Origin: Phenylobacterium sp.
GTDB lineage: Bacteria; Pseudomonadota; Alphaproteobacteria; Caulobacterales; Caulobacteraceae
Assembly: GCF_013822795.1 (NCBI RefSeq)
Contig: NZ_PNLB01000001.1
Location: forward strand, 1 to 64,000
Direction: 5' to 3'
DNA length: 64,000 bases
Position numbers and translations under genes: made by a program. The notes beneath the pieces are model-generated. The model had not been told where the DNA came from, did not search any database, and was given only the letters and a program-made list of their open reading frames with translations. Positions 10,987 through 21,190 of this stretch are shown one piece after another. Within the stretch, counting starts at the first letter, position 1, and each line of letters starts with the position of its first letter.

Positions 10987-11430
10987 TCAGCCTTTCGGGC
11001 GCGTTTCTGCGCGGGCCTCGCGCATCGGGCCGCGGCCGTCCGAGCCGTGCCAGATCTGCAGGGTGATGCCCTGGGCGTCGGCCGCGTAGCGGAACTGGCC
11101 GCGGGTCAGGTCCGGGGTGCCGAGGATCTCCGCGCCCTCGCCGGCGAGCCCGTGACAGGAGGCGCAGTGCGCCTGGTAGAGCGGCACGGCGCGGATGATG
11201 GCGGCCTGGTCGCGCGGCGCGCCGGCCAGGGCCAGGACGTACTCGGTGAGGTCGGCGATCTCGGAGGGCCCCAGTTCGCCGTCGTCGCCGAAGCCCGGCA
11301 TGTTCCCCGGCGCCGGCCAGGAGGTCAGGCGGGCGGTCTCGGGGCTGCGCGGGATCTGCTGAAGGCCGTAGGCGCCGAGCGCCAGGGCGCCGACCAGGCC
11401 GGCGCAGAGGAAAGCGGGAACGCGGGACAT
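10987..11430 (-). CDS. Membrane-anchored c-type cytochrome resembling the C-terminal half of CcoP/FixP
   Basis: A 147-residue protein with one N-terminal hydrophobic segment (about 5-25), then the remnant of a first heme domain (MPGFGDDGELGPSEIADLTE, about 44-63), then a complete heme domain with CASCHG (about 90-95), a TPDLTRGQF stretch and a candidate axial Met in GRGPM. The order matches the diheme cbb3 oxidase subunit CcoP/FixP, but the first CxxCH is absent, so it is a truncated single-heme derivative. No cbb3 oxidase genes are nearby. Its place beside the GMC oxidoreductase suggests that it takes electrons from that enzyme; this is inference. Confidence 0.85.
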   Translation of the reverse strand: MSRVPAFLCAGLVGALALGAYGLQQIPRSPETARLTSWPAPGNMPGFGDDGELGPSEIADLTEYVLALAGAPRDQAAIIRAVPLYQAHCASCHGLAGEGAEILGTPDLTRGQFRYAADAQGITLQIWHGSDGRGPMREARAETRPKG

Positions 11431-11505
11431 GGCGGCAGTTTAGGACGCGCGGGGCGGGCGCGCCTAGACCACCGTCAATTCGTCAGGCCGGGAAGGGGAG
11501 GGCGC

Positions 11506-12087
11506 CTAGCGCGGAGCCAGCGCCCCGGCGAAGTCGATCACGCACATGGCGCCATAGGCCGCGTGCGAGCCGCAGGCGACGCCGGCCAGGCTGTAGCCGG
11601 CGCCGAAGATGGTCTTGCGATGGCCGCGGCCCGGCACCCGACTGTCGACGATCAGCTGCGCCACCACTTCGCGCGCGCTGGCGTAACCGTAGGAGATGGC
11701 CTCGGCGCTGAGGCCGGCCCAAATATCCTGGTTCTTGAGCCGCGCGGCCAGGCCGCCGGCTCCGGCGCCATGACCCTCGGCCCCGCGGCGGGCCTGGGCG
11801 CGGACGTGGGCGCCGGCCGCGGCGGTCAGGCCCGGATGGGCCTGCAGCGGCGGCAGCGGCCGTTGGGCCAGCAGGAAGCCGATCGCCTCGTCGACCACGT
11901 ACGGGTCCTCGTCGCGCAAGGCCCAGCCGCCACGGGCCAGCTCGTCGGCGTAGCGGGCAGGGTTGGCGCGGGCGTAGTTCAGTTCGGCCAGCACCTCGGC
12001 CTCAAGGCCGCGAGCCTGGGCGGGCAGGGGCAGGCAAAGCAGGGCGAGCAGCGCGACAAGGCGCGCGCGAAGGGACATCGTGACCAC
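11506..12087 (-). CDS. Secreted CAP-domain (SCP/PR-1-like) protein
   Basis: A 193-residue protein with a signal peptide (LRARLVALLALLCLPLPAQA) and a CAP domain: LAELNYARANPARYAD (helix 1), HPGLTAAAGAHVRAQA, GHGAGAG, then AEAISYGYASAREVVAQLIV and SRVPGRGHRKTIFGAGYSLA. The pattern is typical of bacterial CAP proteins, whose role is mostly unknown (lipid or peptide binding is proposed for some). The start is GTG 12087, with GGAG seven bases upstream; ATG 12078 is the alternative and would sit 16 bases from that site. Confidence 0.9.
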   Translation of the reverse strand: MVTMSLRARLVALLALLCLPLPAQARGLEAEVLAELNYARANPARYADELARGGWALRDEDPYVVDEAIGFLLAQRPLPPLQAHPGLTAAAGAHVRAQARRGAEGHGAGAGGLAARLKNQDIWAGLSAEAISYGYASAREVVAQLIVDSRVPGRGHRKTIFGAGYSLAGVACGSHAAYGAMCVIDFAGALAPR

Positions 12088-12224
12088 GCACGAACTCCAG
12101 TCATCAGATGTCCCCCGGCCAAGCTCTAGCGGGGTTCGCGGCGGCGACGCCCTGCGGCAAAGCGCGCAGGGTGTCGGAACGCGGGCGTCCCGTTCGTTCT
12201 TGAGGAAATAGGAGGAGACGACCG

Positions 12225-12878
12225 ATGCCGCCGACCATCACCGCTTTCGAAGCCGCGCCCGACCGCGGCCGCGGCCTGGCGCGCGATATGCGCGTGCGTT
12301 GGGCGCTGGAGGAGGTCGGCCAGCCTTATGACGTGCGGCTGGTGTCGTTCGCGGCGATGAAGCAGCCGCCGCACCTGGCGCTGCATCCGTTCGGGCAGAT
12401 CCCGACCTTCGAGGCCGGCGGGCTGGCGCTGTTCGAATCCGGCGCGATCATCCTGCACCTAGCCGAGGGCCGGCCCGGCCTGCTGCCGGCCGATCCGGAC
12501 GCACGGGCCCGGGCGATCGGCTGGATGTTCGCGGCGCTGAACACGGTCGAGCCGCCGATCGTCGAGCGCGAGCAGACCATGCTCATCGAGCGCGACAAGC
12601 CCTGGTACGCCGAGCGCGCGCCGATGCTGGAGGCCCGCGTGCGTCGCCGGCTAGACGAGCTCTCGGCCCGGCTTGGCCCGGCCGAGTGGCTGGACGGGGC
12701 CTTTAGCGCCGGCGACCTGATGATGGTCAGCGTGCTGCGCCGGCCGGCCGGGGCCGAGCTGCTGCCCGACTACCCGAACCTTGCGGCCTATGTCGCGCGC
12801 GGCGAGGCGCGGCCGGCTTACCAGCGGGCGTTCGCCGATCAGCTGGCGGTGTTCCAGGCCGTCGCCGGCGAGGGCTAG
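12225..12878 (+). CDS. Glutathione S-transferase family protein
   Basis: A 217-residue cytosolic GST. The thioredoxin-fold half has RVRWALEEVGQPYDVRLVSF, the cis-Pro motif GQIPTFE and the ESGAI glutathione-binding motif (FESGAIILHLAE); the helical half has WLDGAFSAGDLMMVSVLRR, matching the conserved N-capping region. The substrate is unknown. ATG 12225 has a strong GGAGGAG upstream. It converges with the nitroreductase gene, the two stops sharing CTAG at 12875-12878. Confidence 0.95.
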   Translation: MPPTITAFEAAPDRGRGLARDMRVRWALEEVGQPYDVRLVSFAAMKQPPHLALHPFGQIPTFEAGGLALFESGAIILHLAEGRPGLLPADPDARARAIGWMFAALNTVEPPIVEREQTMLIERDKPWYAERAPMLEARVRRRLDELSARLGPAEWLDGAFSAGDLMMVSVLRRPAGAELLPDYPNLAAYVARGEARPAYQRAFADQLAVFQAVAGEG

Positions 12879-13546
12879 AAGCCGACGAACACCGTGGCTT
12901 CGTCGACGGACTTGCGCTCGGACACCACGGCGTTGGCCGGGAAGCTCTCGTCGGGCCAGCCCAGGGCGACGGCCTTCATGATCACCTGGTCGTCGGCGAT
13001 GCCGGCGTGCTCGCGGACCACCGGCGACTGCATGATGCCCTGGCTGTTGATCACGGCGCCCAGGCCGCGCGACCAGGCGGCGTTGACCAGGGCGGTGGTC
13101 ACCGCCCCGCAGTCGAAGGGGGTGTCGTCGCTGGTGGCCAGCACGCGGTCATAGGTGATGATCACGCAGACCGGGGCGTCGAACTGGCGAAAGCCGCGCA
13201 GCACCCAGTCCTGGCGCATTTCCTTGTCCTCGCGGGCGATGCCCATGGCGGCGAACAGCTGCTTGGCGACGCCGACCTGGCGGTCGCGGTGCGCGCCGGC
13301 GAAGGCTTCGCCCGTGCGGAATTCGCGCGAGTGCGGCACGCCGGCCAGGTTGCGCTCGGTGTTGCCGGCGCGGATCTTGTCCAGCGGCTCGCCCGTGACG
13401 ACGTAGAAGTTCCAGGGCTGGGTGTTCATCGACGAGGGCGCGCGCATCGCCAGGCCGATGATCTCCTCGATCAGTTTGCGCGGCACCGGATCGGGCTTGT
13501 AGCCGCGGATGCTCCGGCGGCCGAGGATGACGTCGTCAAACAGCAT
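12875..13546 (-). CDS. Nitroreductase family FMN-dependent oxidoreductase
   Basis: A 223-residue flavoprotein that reduces nitro or quinone compounds with NAD(P)H. The FMN-binding RRSIRGYKPDPVP near the N-terminus, APSSMNTQPWNFYVV, and the C-terminal region GLGAVINSQGI ... VALGWPDESFPAN are characteristic. A longer reading from 13609 has no family homology before MLFDDVILGRRSIRG, so ATG 13546 is chosen; its ribosome site is poor. It is the last gene in the same direction as the TetR and epimerase genes, 84 bases downstream of the latter, and may share their control. Confidence 0.93.
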   Translation of the reverse strand: MLFDDVILGRRSIRGYKPDPVPRKLIEEIIGLAMRAPSSMNTQPWNFYVVTGEPLDKIRAGNTERNLAGVPHSREFRTGEAFAGAHRDRQVGVAKQLFAAMGIAREDKEMRQDWVLRGFRQFDAPVCVIITYDRVLATSDDTPFDCGAVTTALVNAAWSRGLGAVINSQGIMQSPVVREHAGIADDQVIMKAVALGWPDESFPANAVVSERKSVDEATVFVGF

Positions 13547-13630
13547 GATGGGGCTCAGGTTCGTTGGCGCAGAGCCAGAGAACTGCCAGCATTCCGCGGC
13601 GAAAGCCAATGGGGACCGAGACGTTGGCGA

Positions 13631-14659
13631 CTATTGCGAAGCGGACGCGGCCAGCGCCGCCAGGCCTTCGCTGCGGGAGACGACCGGCGCGTAGCCGAGC
13701 TCGCGGCGGGCCTTGCCGATGTCGAGGCTGACTTCAACGGCTGAGCTGGCAAAGACCTGCAAGGTCAGGGGGGCGGGCTTGCGGCCGCCGCTCGCCTTGC
13801 CGATCAGATCGCCGACGGCAGCGATGGCGCGCACGACCGGGCGCGGGATGGTCGAGGTCGGGGCGGCTTGGCCCTGGGTCTCCAGCAGCGCCGAGATGAA
13901 GGTCCGGAAGGCCTCCGGCTCGCCGTCGGAGAGGAAGTAGATCTCGCCGCTGCGGCCGCGCCGCAGGGCCAGGTCCACGCCGTGGCAGAGATTATCGATG
14001 TGGGTGGTGGAGGTCAGGTAGCCGCCGCCGCCGATCCAGGCCAGCTGGCCGGCCTGCGCGGCCTGCAGGAGGGTCGGCAGGGCGGTGGTGTCGTCGCGGC
14101 CCCAGACGAAGCGCGGGCGGACCACCACGACCTCGAACTCCGGCGCGGCCATCGACAGCGCGACCTTCTCGGCGGCGATCTTGCTGCGGGTGTAGGAGCC
14201 GGCAGGGCGGGCGGGATAGGGGTGCGTCTCGTCGACGTTCTTGAGCGGGCGGCCGTCGCTGAGCACCGACTCCGTGCTCAGGTGCAGGGCGAGGCCGATC
14301 CCCGCTGCGCGGGCGGCGCGCAGGACGTTTTCGGTTCCGCCGGCGTTGGTTCGCATCTGCGCGCCGCCGCCGTGGCCGTGATCGGTGTCCGCCGCGGCGT
14401 GGACCACGGCGTCGCAGCCGGCCATCTGCATGGCGAGGTTCGGGTCGAGGATGTCGCCCACGACCGGGACCGCGCCGAGCGCGCGCAGGCGCTCGGCCGC
14501 CTCAGGCGTGCGGACCAGGGCGGTGACCGCCACGCCGTCGCCGACGAAGCTGCGGGCCAGGTTGCGCCCGACATAGCCGGCGGCGCCGGTCAGGAAGATT
14601 TGGCGCGTGCGCGCGCGGGCGCCCGCCGCCGCGGGGACGGCGGAGATGGGGTTCGTCAT
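13631..14659 (-). CDS. NAD-dependent epimerase/dehydratase (extended SDR)
   Basis: A 342-residue extended short-chain dehydrogenase. The Rossmann motif TGAAGYVGRNLARSF lies about residues 23-37; the catalytic Tyr-Lys is in SYTRSKIAAE, and STESV precedes it. The VVVVRPRFVWGRDD and THIDNLCHGVDLAL motifs are typical of the 3-beta-HSD-like/epimerase group. The substrate is not identifiable. ATG 14659 has AGGA eight bases upstream; a longer Arg/His-rich extension to 14728 is unlikely. It is 23 bases downstream of the TetR gene, so a two- or three-gene operon under TetR control is probable. Confidence 0.92.
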   Translation of the reverse strand: MTNPISAVPAAAGARARTRQIFLTGAAGYVGRNLARSFVGDGVAVTALVRTPEAAERLRALGAVPVVGDILDPNLAMQMAGCDAVVHAAADTDHGHGGGAQMRTNAGGTENVLRAARAAGIGLALHLSTESVLSDGRPLKNVDETHPYPARPAGSYTRSKIAAEKVALSMAAPEFEVVVVRPRFVWGRDDTTALPTLLQAAQAGQLAWIGGGGYLTSTTHIDNLCHGVDLALRRGRSGEIYFLSDGEPEAFRTFISALLETQGQAAPTSTIPRPVVRAIAAVGDLIGKASGGRKPAPLTLQVFASSAVEVSLDIGKARRELGYAPVVSRSEGLAALAASASQ

Positions 14660-14682
14660 GAGCGTTGTCCTATGGGGGAGGG

Positions 14683-15255
14683 TCAGGTGCGCTGGGCGGC
14701 GTCGTCCGGCTGGGCGGTGGCGAGCCACTCGATCTCGCGGACGATCCTGTCGCGTTCGTCCGGGGGGAAGTGGTGGAAGTCGAGGAATTCGAGGAACTTC
14801 AGCCCCTCGACGGCGAGGTAGGCGAGCAGGGCGCCGCGCGGCGAGGCGGCGGTGCCGAGCACGCGGGCGATAACGTCGGCCTGGTTGGCCTGCATCTTCC
14901 GGCGCAGGGCGGGGTCGAGGGCGAGGGCGGCGCTGAGGTTCAGGGCGACGGCGCGGAAGTCTTCCGGAGGCGCGTGCGCGCCGCCGCGGATCCGGCCGCG
15001 GATGGCCAAGCTGTCCTGATCGCCTAGCTCGGCTTCGAGCGCCGTGTGACGGGCGTTGTCGGCCAGGAAGGAACGGTCCACGACCGCTTCGATCAGCGCC
15101 TGCTTGGTCTTGAAGTCGTAGATCACCGTCGCCTTGCCGACGCCGGCCTCCTTGGCGACGGCGTCGAGCGTGAGGCCGGCCGCGCCGTCGCGGGCGACGA
15201 CGCGCTCGGCGGCGTCCAGGATGACCTGCTGATCGATGACGCGTTTGCGGCCCAC
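14683..15255 (-). CDS. TetR-family transcriptional regulator
   Basis: A 190-residue repressor-type protein. The N-terminal HTH is clear: ILDAAERVVARDGAAGLTLDAVAKEAGVGKATVIYDFKTKQ, read here in parts, residues about 12-53; the rest is the ligand-binding helical domain. The start is GTG 15255 with AGGA eight bases before it. A perfect 28-bp palindrome ends 12 bases upstream, strongly suggesting autoregulation and control of the downstream epimerase and nitroreductase genes. Confidence 0.95.
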   Translation of the reverse strand: MGRKRVIDQQVILDAAERVVARDGAAGLTLDAVAKEAGVGKATVIYDFKTKQALIEAVVDRSFLADNARHTALEAELGDQDSLAIRGRIRGGAHAPPEDFRAVALNLSAALALDPALRRKMQANQADVIARVLGTAASPRGALLAYLAVEGLKFLEFLDFHHFPPDERDRIVREIEWLATAQPDDAAQRT

Positions 15256-15266
15256 GGGGTGTTCCT

Positions 15267-15294
15267 ATTTATAACCGACCAGTCGGTTATAAAT
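15267..15294. promoter_or_regulatory. Perfect palindrome, probable TetR operator
   Basis: Two 13-base arms, ATTTATAACCGAC and GTCGGTTATAAAT, are separated by CA. The site is AT-rich against the background and sits just upstream of the TetR gene start. The inner ACCGACCAGTCGGT form is like many TetR operators. Confidence 0.85.
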
Positions 15295-15337
15295 GAAAGC
15301 GACCGCATGTAAACACGCCAGGGCTCAGGCGCAGGGC

Positions 15338-15511
15338 CTAGTCGACGATGTCGACGACGGCCCCGACGGCGCCTCCGATGGCCGCGCCCTTGCCGGCGTT
15401 GCCTGACAGGCTGCCAATTCCCGCCCCGACGACGGCGCCGGTGGCGGTGGCGCAGGCGGCGAGCATCGCGCTCAGGGCGATCGCCGCGACGGTGAGACCG
15501 AGCTTCTTCAT
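15338..15511 (-). CDS. Small glycine-zipper lipoprotein
   Basis: A 57-residue protein starting MKKLGLTVAAIALSAMLAAC, a lipoprotein signal with lipobox LAAC (Cys 20). The mature part is glycine- and alanine-rich (GAVVGAGIGSLSGNAGKGAA, then IGGAVGAVVD), a glycine-zipper pattern seen in small outer-membrane lipoproteins of the YMGG/osmotically inducible type. ATG 15511 has AGGA about eight bases upstream, and the gene begins just after the stop of the secreted-protein gene at 15522, so the two are likely one transcript. Confidence 0.8.
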   Translation of the reverse strand: MKKLGLTVAAIALSAMLAACATATGAVVGAGIGSLSGNAGKGAAIGGAVGAVVDIVD

Positions 15512-15521
15512 GTCGGCGGTC

Positions 15522-15893
15522 CTACTTGGCCGGAGGAAATTGCGGTTTGGCGATCTCGCGCCAGACCACGGAAAGGACGGGCTTGTTCAGCTGGGTCGGG
15601 TTGGCGCGGTACCAGCCGTCGACCACGCGGATGGCTTCCTCGAGATCGGTGTGCTTGAGGCCGCGTTGGGCGGTCCGCGAGAAGGTTTGCTCGGCGCCCG
15701 GCATGTTCTTGGCGTCCCATGCGGCGCCGACCGAGATCATGTTGGAGACGCCGGCGAGATAGGCGCGCTGCTGTTCGATCGAGGAGCGCTTCCAGTCGTT
15801 GCCGTCCGCGAGGTGGGTGAGGATCGGCTGGGCCGCGGCGGGCCAGGCCGCCAGCAGCGCGGCTGCGACGAAGAGGGGGATGCGGCGACGCAT
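15522..15893 (-). CDS. Small secreted protein of unknown function
   Basis: A 123-residue protein with signal peptide MRRRIPLFVAAALLAAWPAA and cleavage likely after AAAQ. The mature part has SIEQQRAYLAGVSNMISVG and a later VVDGWYRANPTQLNKPVLS helix. The YLAGV...VV..WY..NP layout recalls the Rap1a/Tai family of small periplasmic proteins, but the usual cysteines are missing, so this is only a hint. ATG 15893 has AAGGA seven bases upstream; the longer open frame to 16265 is Arg/Pro-rich and unlikely. Confidence 0.82.
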   Translation of the reverse strand: MRRRIPLFVAAALLAAWPAAAQPILTHLADGNDWKRSSIEQQRAYLAGVSNMISVGAAWDAKNMPGAEQTFSRTAQRGLKHTDLEEAIRVVDGWYRANPTQLNKPVLSVVWREIAKPQFPPAK

Positions 15894-16021
15894 ACGCAGT
15901 CCTTCCTTCAGGGCGACGGCTCTAGTCCCGCAGCTGTACGACGGCGTCGCTTGAAGGTGGATCGGGCGAAACCCGCAATGCGGGGCGCGGCGGGCCCGAC
16001 GCCTTGGGCGGACGAGCGCGC

Positions 16022-18625
16022 TTAGGAGCGCAAGCCCGTGGCCCGGTAGGCGAACAGCCTGCCGAGGCGATCGCGCAGCAGACCGTCGGCGACCAGGAAG
16101 GCCCGATACGCGACCAATGCGACGGCGAAGCTCAGCCCCAAGGCCACGGCGATGTTGACTAGATCGTGGAGGTCGAGCGGGCGCAGGAAGTGGAGCACGA
16201 ACGAGTGCAGCAGATAGACGTAGAGCGTCGCCATGCCGAGGGTGGCGGCCAAGCGTCCAAGCCAACGCGGCGCCGGGATCGACAGGCGCAGCGCCAGGAT
16301 GGCCAGCGCCGCCGAGATGACGCAGAGGACCTGGGGCGTCAGGTCGATCTGGCCCAGCAAGGCCAGGGTCACGATCGCCATGACCACGGTGATGGCGGTC
16401 TGCCGCACGCCCTGCATGGTTTGCAGCAGCCAGCCGAGCACGAAGATGCTGAAGGCCTCCGGCAGGCCGCGTTGGCCGACATAGGGAAGGCCCGGCCCGT
16501 GCTCCACAAGCGCCAAGGCCGCCAGCGCCAGGGCCAGCAGCCCCGAGACCACCAGGCCTGATCGCCAGGGGTGCGTCGCCGCTTGCCGCCGCAGTGGTGG
16601 AACGGCCGTGACCAGCGCCATGGCCGCCACGATCTGGGCATAGAGGCTGACGAACCAGAACGGGCCGAGCAGGGAGCCGAACATCAGAGGCTCGTAGTTG
16701 CCGACCAGCAGGAGATAGCTGAGCGGCGGCGGTTCACGCAGCACTCCGTAGACCGCCAGCAGCAGGAAATAGATCGGCACGATCGGGTAGAGCAGGCGCT
16801 TGGCGAAGCCGACGGCGTCGCCCTCGGCGATCTGCCGCAGTTGGAAGCGGCCCATGGAAAAGCCCATGACGGCGATCAGCGCCAAGGTCCCGCCATACAG
16901 GGGATAGTCGCTGGCGTGCTGGGCGACGACGAGCGAGATCGCCACCAGCCGCAGCAGCAGGTCGGTGTCGATCCGGGCGCGCGGCGGCTTGGCGGTGTCG
17001 GCCGGGGCCAGGGCCTCGAGCTCTGCCAGGGGCATGTTCTCCCATCCGGCCGGGGCGCGGCCCAGCCGGTCCTCGAGCGCCATCTGCATGATCAGGTAGC
17101 TGAGCGAGTCGCCGCCCAGGCTGGTGAAGCTGTCCTGGGGGCCGACGCTCGCGCTGCGCGTGGCCTCGCGCAGGATCGCGGCCAGGCTGACGGAGGCCGC
17201 GGCCTGGCGGCGGGCGGCCAGCGCCGCGTCGGCCACGCCGGCGGCGATCTGCTCCAGCGCCTTGTGGTCGATCTTACCGGACGGCAGGAGCGGCGGTTCG
17301 GCCAGCGGCGCGGCGGCGATCTGCGCCGCCGGCAGGTCGTAGAGCCCGGCGATGAGCGTCCGCGCGGCTTCCACCTGGCCCTCGTCGCGCACCAGCAGCA
17401 CCAGCCGGTCGCCGTCGGCGACGGCGTGGCCGCGAACACCGGCCTCGTTCAGGGCGAGTTCGATCTGATCCAGGCTGAGGCGCAGGCCGAAGAGCTTCAC
17501 GAAGCGCTTCATCCGGCCGACGATACGGTAATAGCCCTCAGCCGTGCGCTCGGCGATGTCGCCGGTCCGCAGCTGCGGCGCGCCCGGCGGCGCGGCCAGC
17601 CCGGCGCGTTCGAGCGCGTAGCCCATCATCACGTTGGGGCCTTCATAGACCAGCTCGCCCGGCTGACCGGCGCCGGCGATCTCGCCGCCCGCTTCGTCCG
17701 CCAGCCAGATCCGCCCGCCCGGGATCGCCTGGCCGATGGTGTCGGCGGCGCCGGGCAGGGCCGAGGGCGGCACCCAGGAGATGCGCGGCGCAGCTTCGGT
17801 CTGGCCGTACATCAGCATGAGGTCCCAGCCGGCGCCGCGTCCGAGCGCCGAGAAGCGCCGGACTAGTTCTGGGGCGAGCCGGCCGCCGGCCTGGGTGACA
17901 TAGCGCAGGCTCGGCAGTTCGGTCCCGGAGAAGGCCGCGGCGGCCAGCAGCTCGAATTGGTGCGGCACCAGGGCGAGGCTGGTCACGCCGGCCGCCCGCG
18001 CTTCGGAGAAGAAATCTGGATCCGACACCGAGCGGTCGGTCAGCACCAGGGCCGCCCCGACCGCGAGGTACGAGTTTAGGACCGACAGGCCGTAGGAGTA
18101 GAAGAGCGGCAGGGTGGCGGCCGCGCGGTCGTCGGCGGTCAGGTTCAGGTACTGCGCGATGGACGCGGCGTTGGCGGCGATGTTAGCGCCCGAAAGGCGG
18201 ACGAGCTTCGGGTCGCCGGTGCTGCCCGAGGTCGACAGGAGTAGCGCCAGGTCGGGATGCGGCCGCGGCCAGGCTGCGTCCTGCCAGCCGGCGCGGACCT
18301 CGGCGACGAGCTTCCCGGCGGCGTCGGTCTTCAGGTGGATGTCGGGCTTCCACACCTCGTGGATGCGGCTGTCGGCCAAGCCGGGCTCTTGGAGCAGGAT
18401 CGGAAAGCCGGCGCGCAGGGCGCCGAGATAGGCGGCGATCGCCTCGGCGGTGGTGGCGAAATCCAGCAGCACCAGCGGCACGGAGCACGCGGCTAGCGTC
18501 CGCAGGGCCTGCGCCCAGGTCTCGGCGCTCTGCGAGAGCGTCCGATAGCTTGTCTCGCCGTCCGTGGCTGAAATCAGCGCCGGCCGGTCTGGGTCGACGA
18601 CATCCAAGGTCCAGAATGGCCGCAT
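16022..18625 (-). CDS. Adenylation - carrier - acyltransferase-3 membrane fusion protein
   Basis: An 867-residue three-part protein. Residues about 1-465 are an AMP-forming adenylation domain: STSGSTGDPK (about 131), MYGQTEAAPR (about 272), RTGDIAE (about 353), GRMKRFVKLFGLRLS (about 370) and LPSGKIDHKAL with the catalytic Lys (about 447). Next is a carrier domain with FTSLGGDSLSYLIMQM, whose Ser (about 507) is the phosphopantetheine site. From about 555 comes a 9-11-segment membrane domain of acyltransferase-3 type: RLVAISLVVAQHA in the first helix and VYLLHSFVLHF near the end. It probably activates an acyl or amino acid and passes it across the inner membrane to a glycan or lipid; substrate unknown. 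ATG 18625 is chosen because earlier frame is non-homologous; GTG 18643 and 18664 are possible. Confidence 0.9.
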   Translation of the reverse strand: MRPFWTLDVVDPDRPALISATDGETSYRTLSQSAETWAQALRTLAACSVPLVLLDFATTAEAIAAYLGALRAGFPILLQEPGLADSRIHEVWKPDIHLKTDAAGKLVAEVRAGWQDAAWPRPHPDLALLLSTSGSTGDPKLVRLSGANIAANAASIAQYLNLTADDRAAATLPLFYSYGLSVLNSYLAVGAALVLTDRSVSDPDFFSEARAAGVTSLALVPHQFELLAAAAFSGTELPSLRYVTQAGGRLAPELVRRFSALGRGAGWDLMLMYGQTEAAPRISWVPPSALPGAADTIGQAIPGGRIWLADEAGGEIAGAGQPGELVYEGPNVMMGYALERAGLAAPPGAPQLRTGDIAERTAEGYYRIVGRMKRFVKLFGLRLSLDQIELALNEAGVRGHAVADGDRLVLLVRDEGQVEAARTLIAGLYDLPAAQIAAAPLAEPPLLPSGKIDHKALEQIAAGVADAALAARRQAAASVSLAAILREATRSASVGPQDSFTSLGGDSLSYLIMQMALEDRLGRAPAGWENMPLAELEALAPADTAKPPRARIDTDLLLRLVAISLVVAQHASDYPLYGGTLALIAVMGFSMGRFQLRQIAEGDAVGFAKRLLYPIVPIYFLLLAVYGVLREPPPLSYLLLVGNYEPLMFGSLLGPFWFVSLYAQIVAAMALVTAVPPLRRQAATHPWRSGLVVSGLLALALAALALVEHGPGLPYVGQRGLPEAFSIFVLGWLLQTMQGVRQTAITVVMAIVTLALLGQIDLTPQVLCVISAALAILALRLSIPAPRWLGRLAATLGMATLYVYLLHSFVLHFLRPLDLHDLVNIAVALGLSFAVALVAYRAFLVADGLLRDRLGRLFAYRATGLRS

Positions 18626-18728
18626 CGCTACCCCGAACTGCACCCCGCTGAAGCGCAACTCCACATTGGACCGATAATCCGTTCTTTGGCTAGGCGCCCC
18701 CTGGCGGCTGCGCCTCTCCGGGAATCGC

Positions 18729-18756
18729 AGCGCCCCCGAGATGCCTCGGGGGCGCT
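18729..18756 (-). terminator. Strong hairpin downstream of katG
   Basis: AGCGCCCCCGAG and CTCGGGGGCGCT form a 12-bp perfect stem with loop ATGC, 25 bases after the katG stop. No U-run follows, so it may act as a stabilising or Rho-assisted end. Confidence 0.65.
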
Positions 18757-18780
18757 GTTCAGTTGGGCGCCGGCAGGACC

Positions 18781-21096
<2,316 letters not shown>

Positions 21097-21190
21097 TCAA
21101 TATCCTTGCGGCCCGCCATGCGATCGCCGAAGGTCGGCGACCGAAGGTTGCGGATGCGCGTTGCTCGCGCGACGACGGGAGGTCAGGTCC

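Noticed and set aside
12150..12170. Hairpin CCCTGCG / CGCAGGG before the GST gene
   Set aside because: Only 7 bp and common in such GC-rich sequence; no T-run and no clear position for an operator.
15348..16025. Plus-strand frame over the two small exported-protein genes
   Set aside because: The minus strand has good signal peptides and ribosome sites; this frame has no motif.
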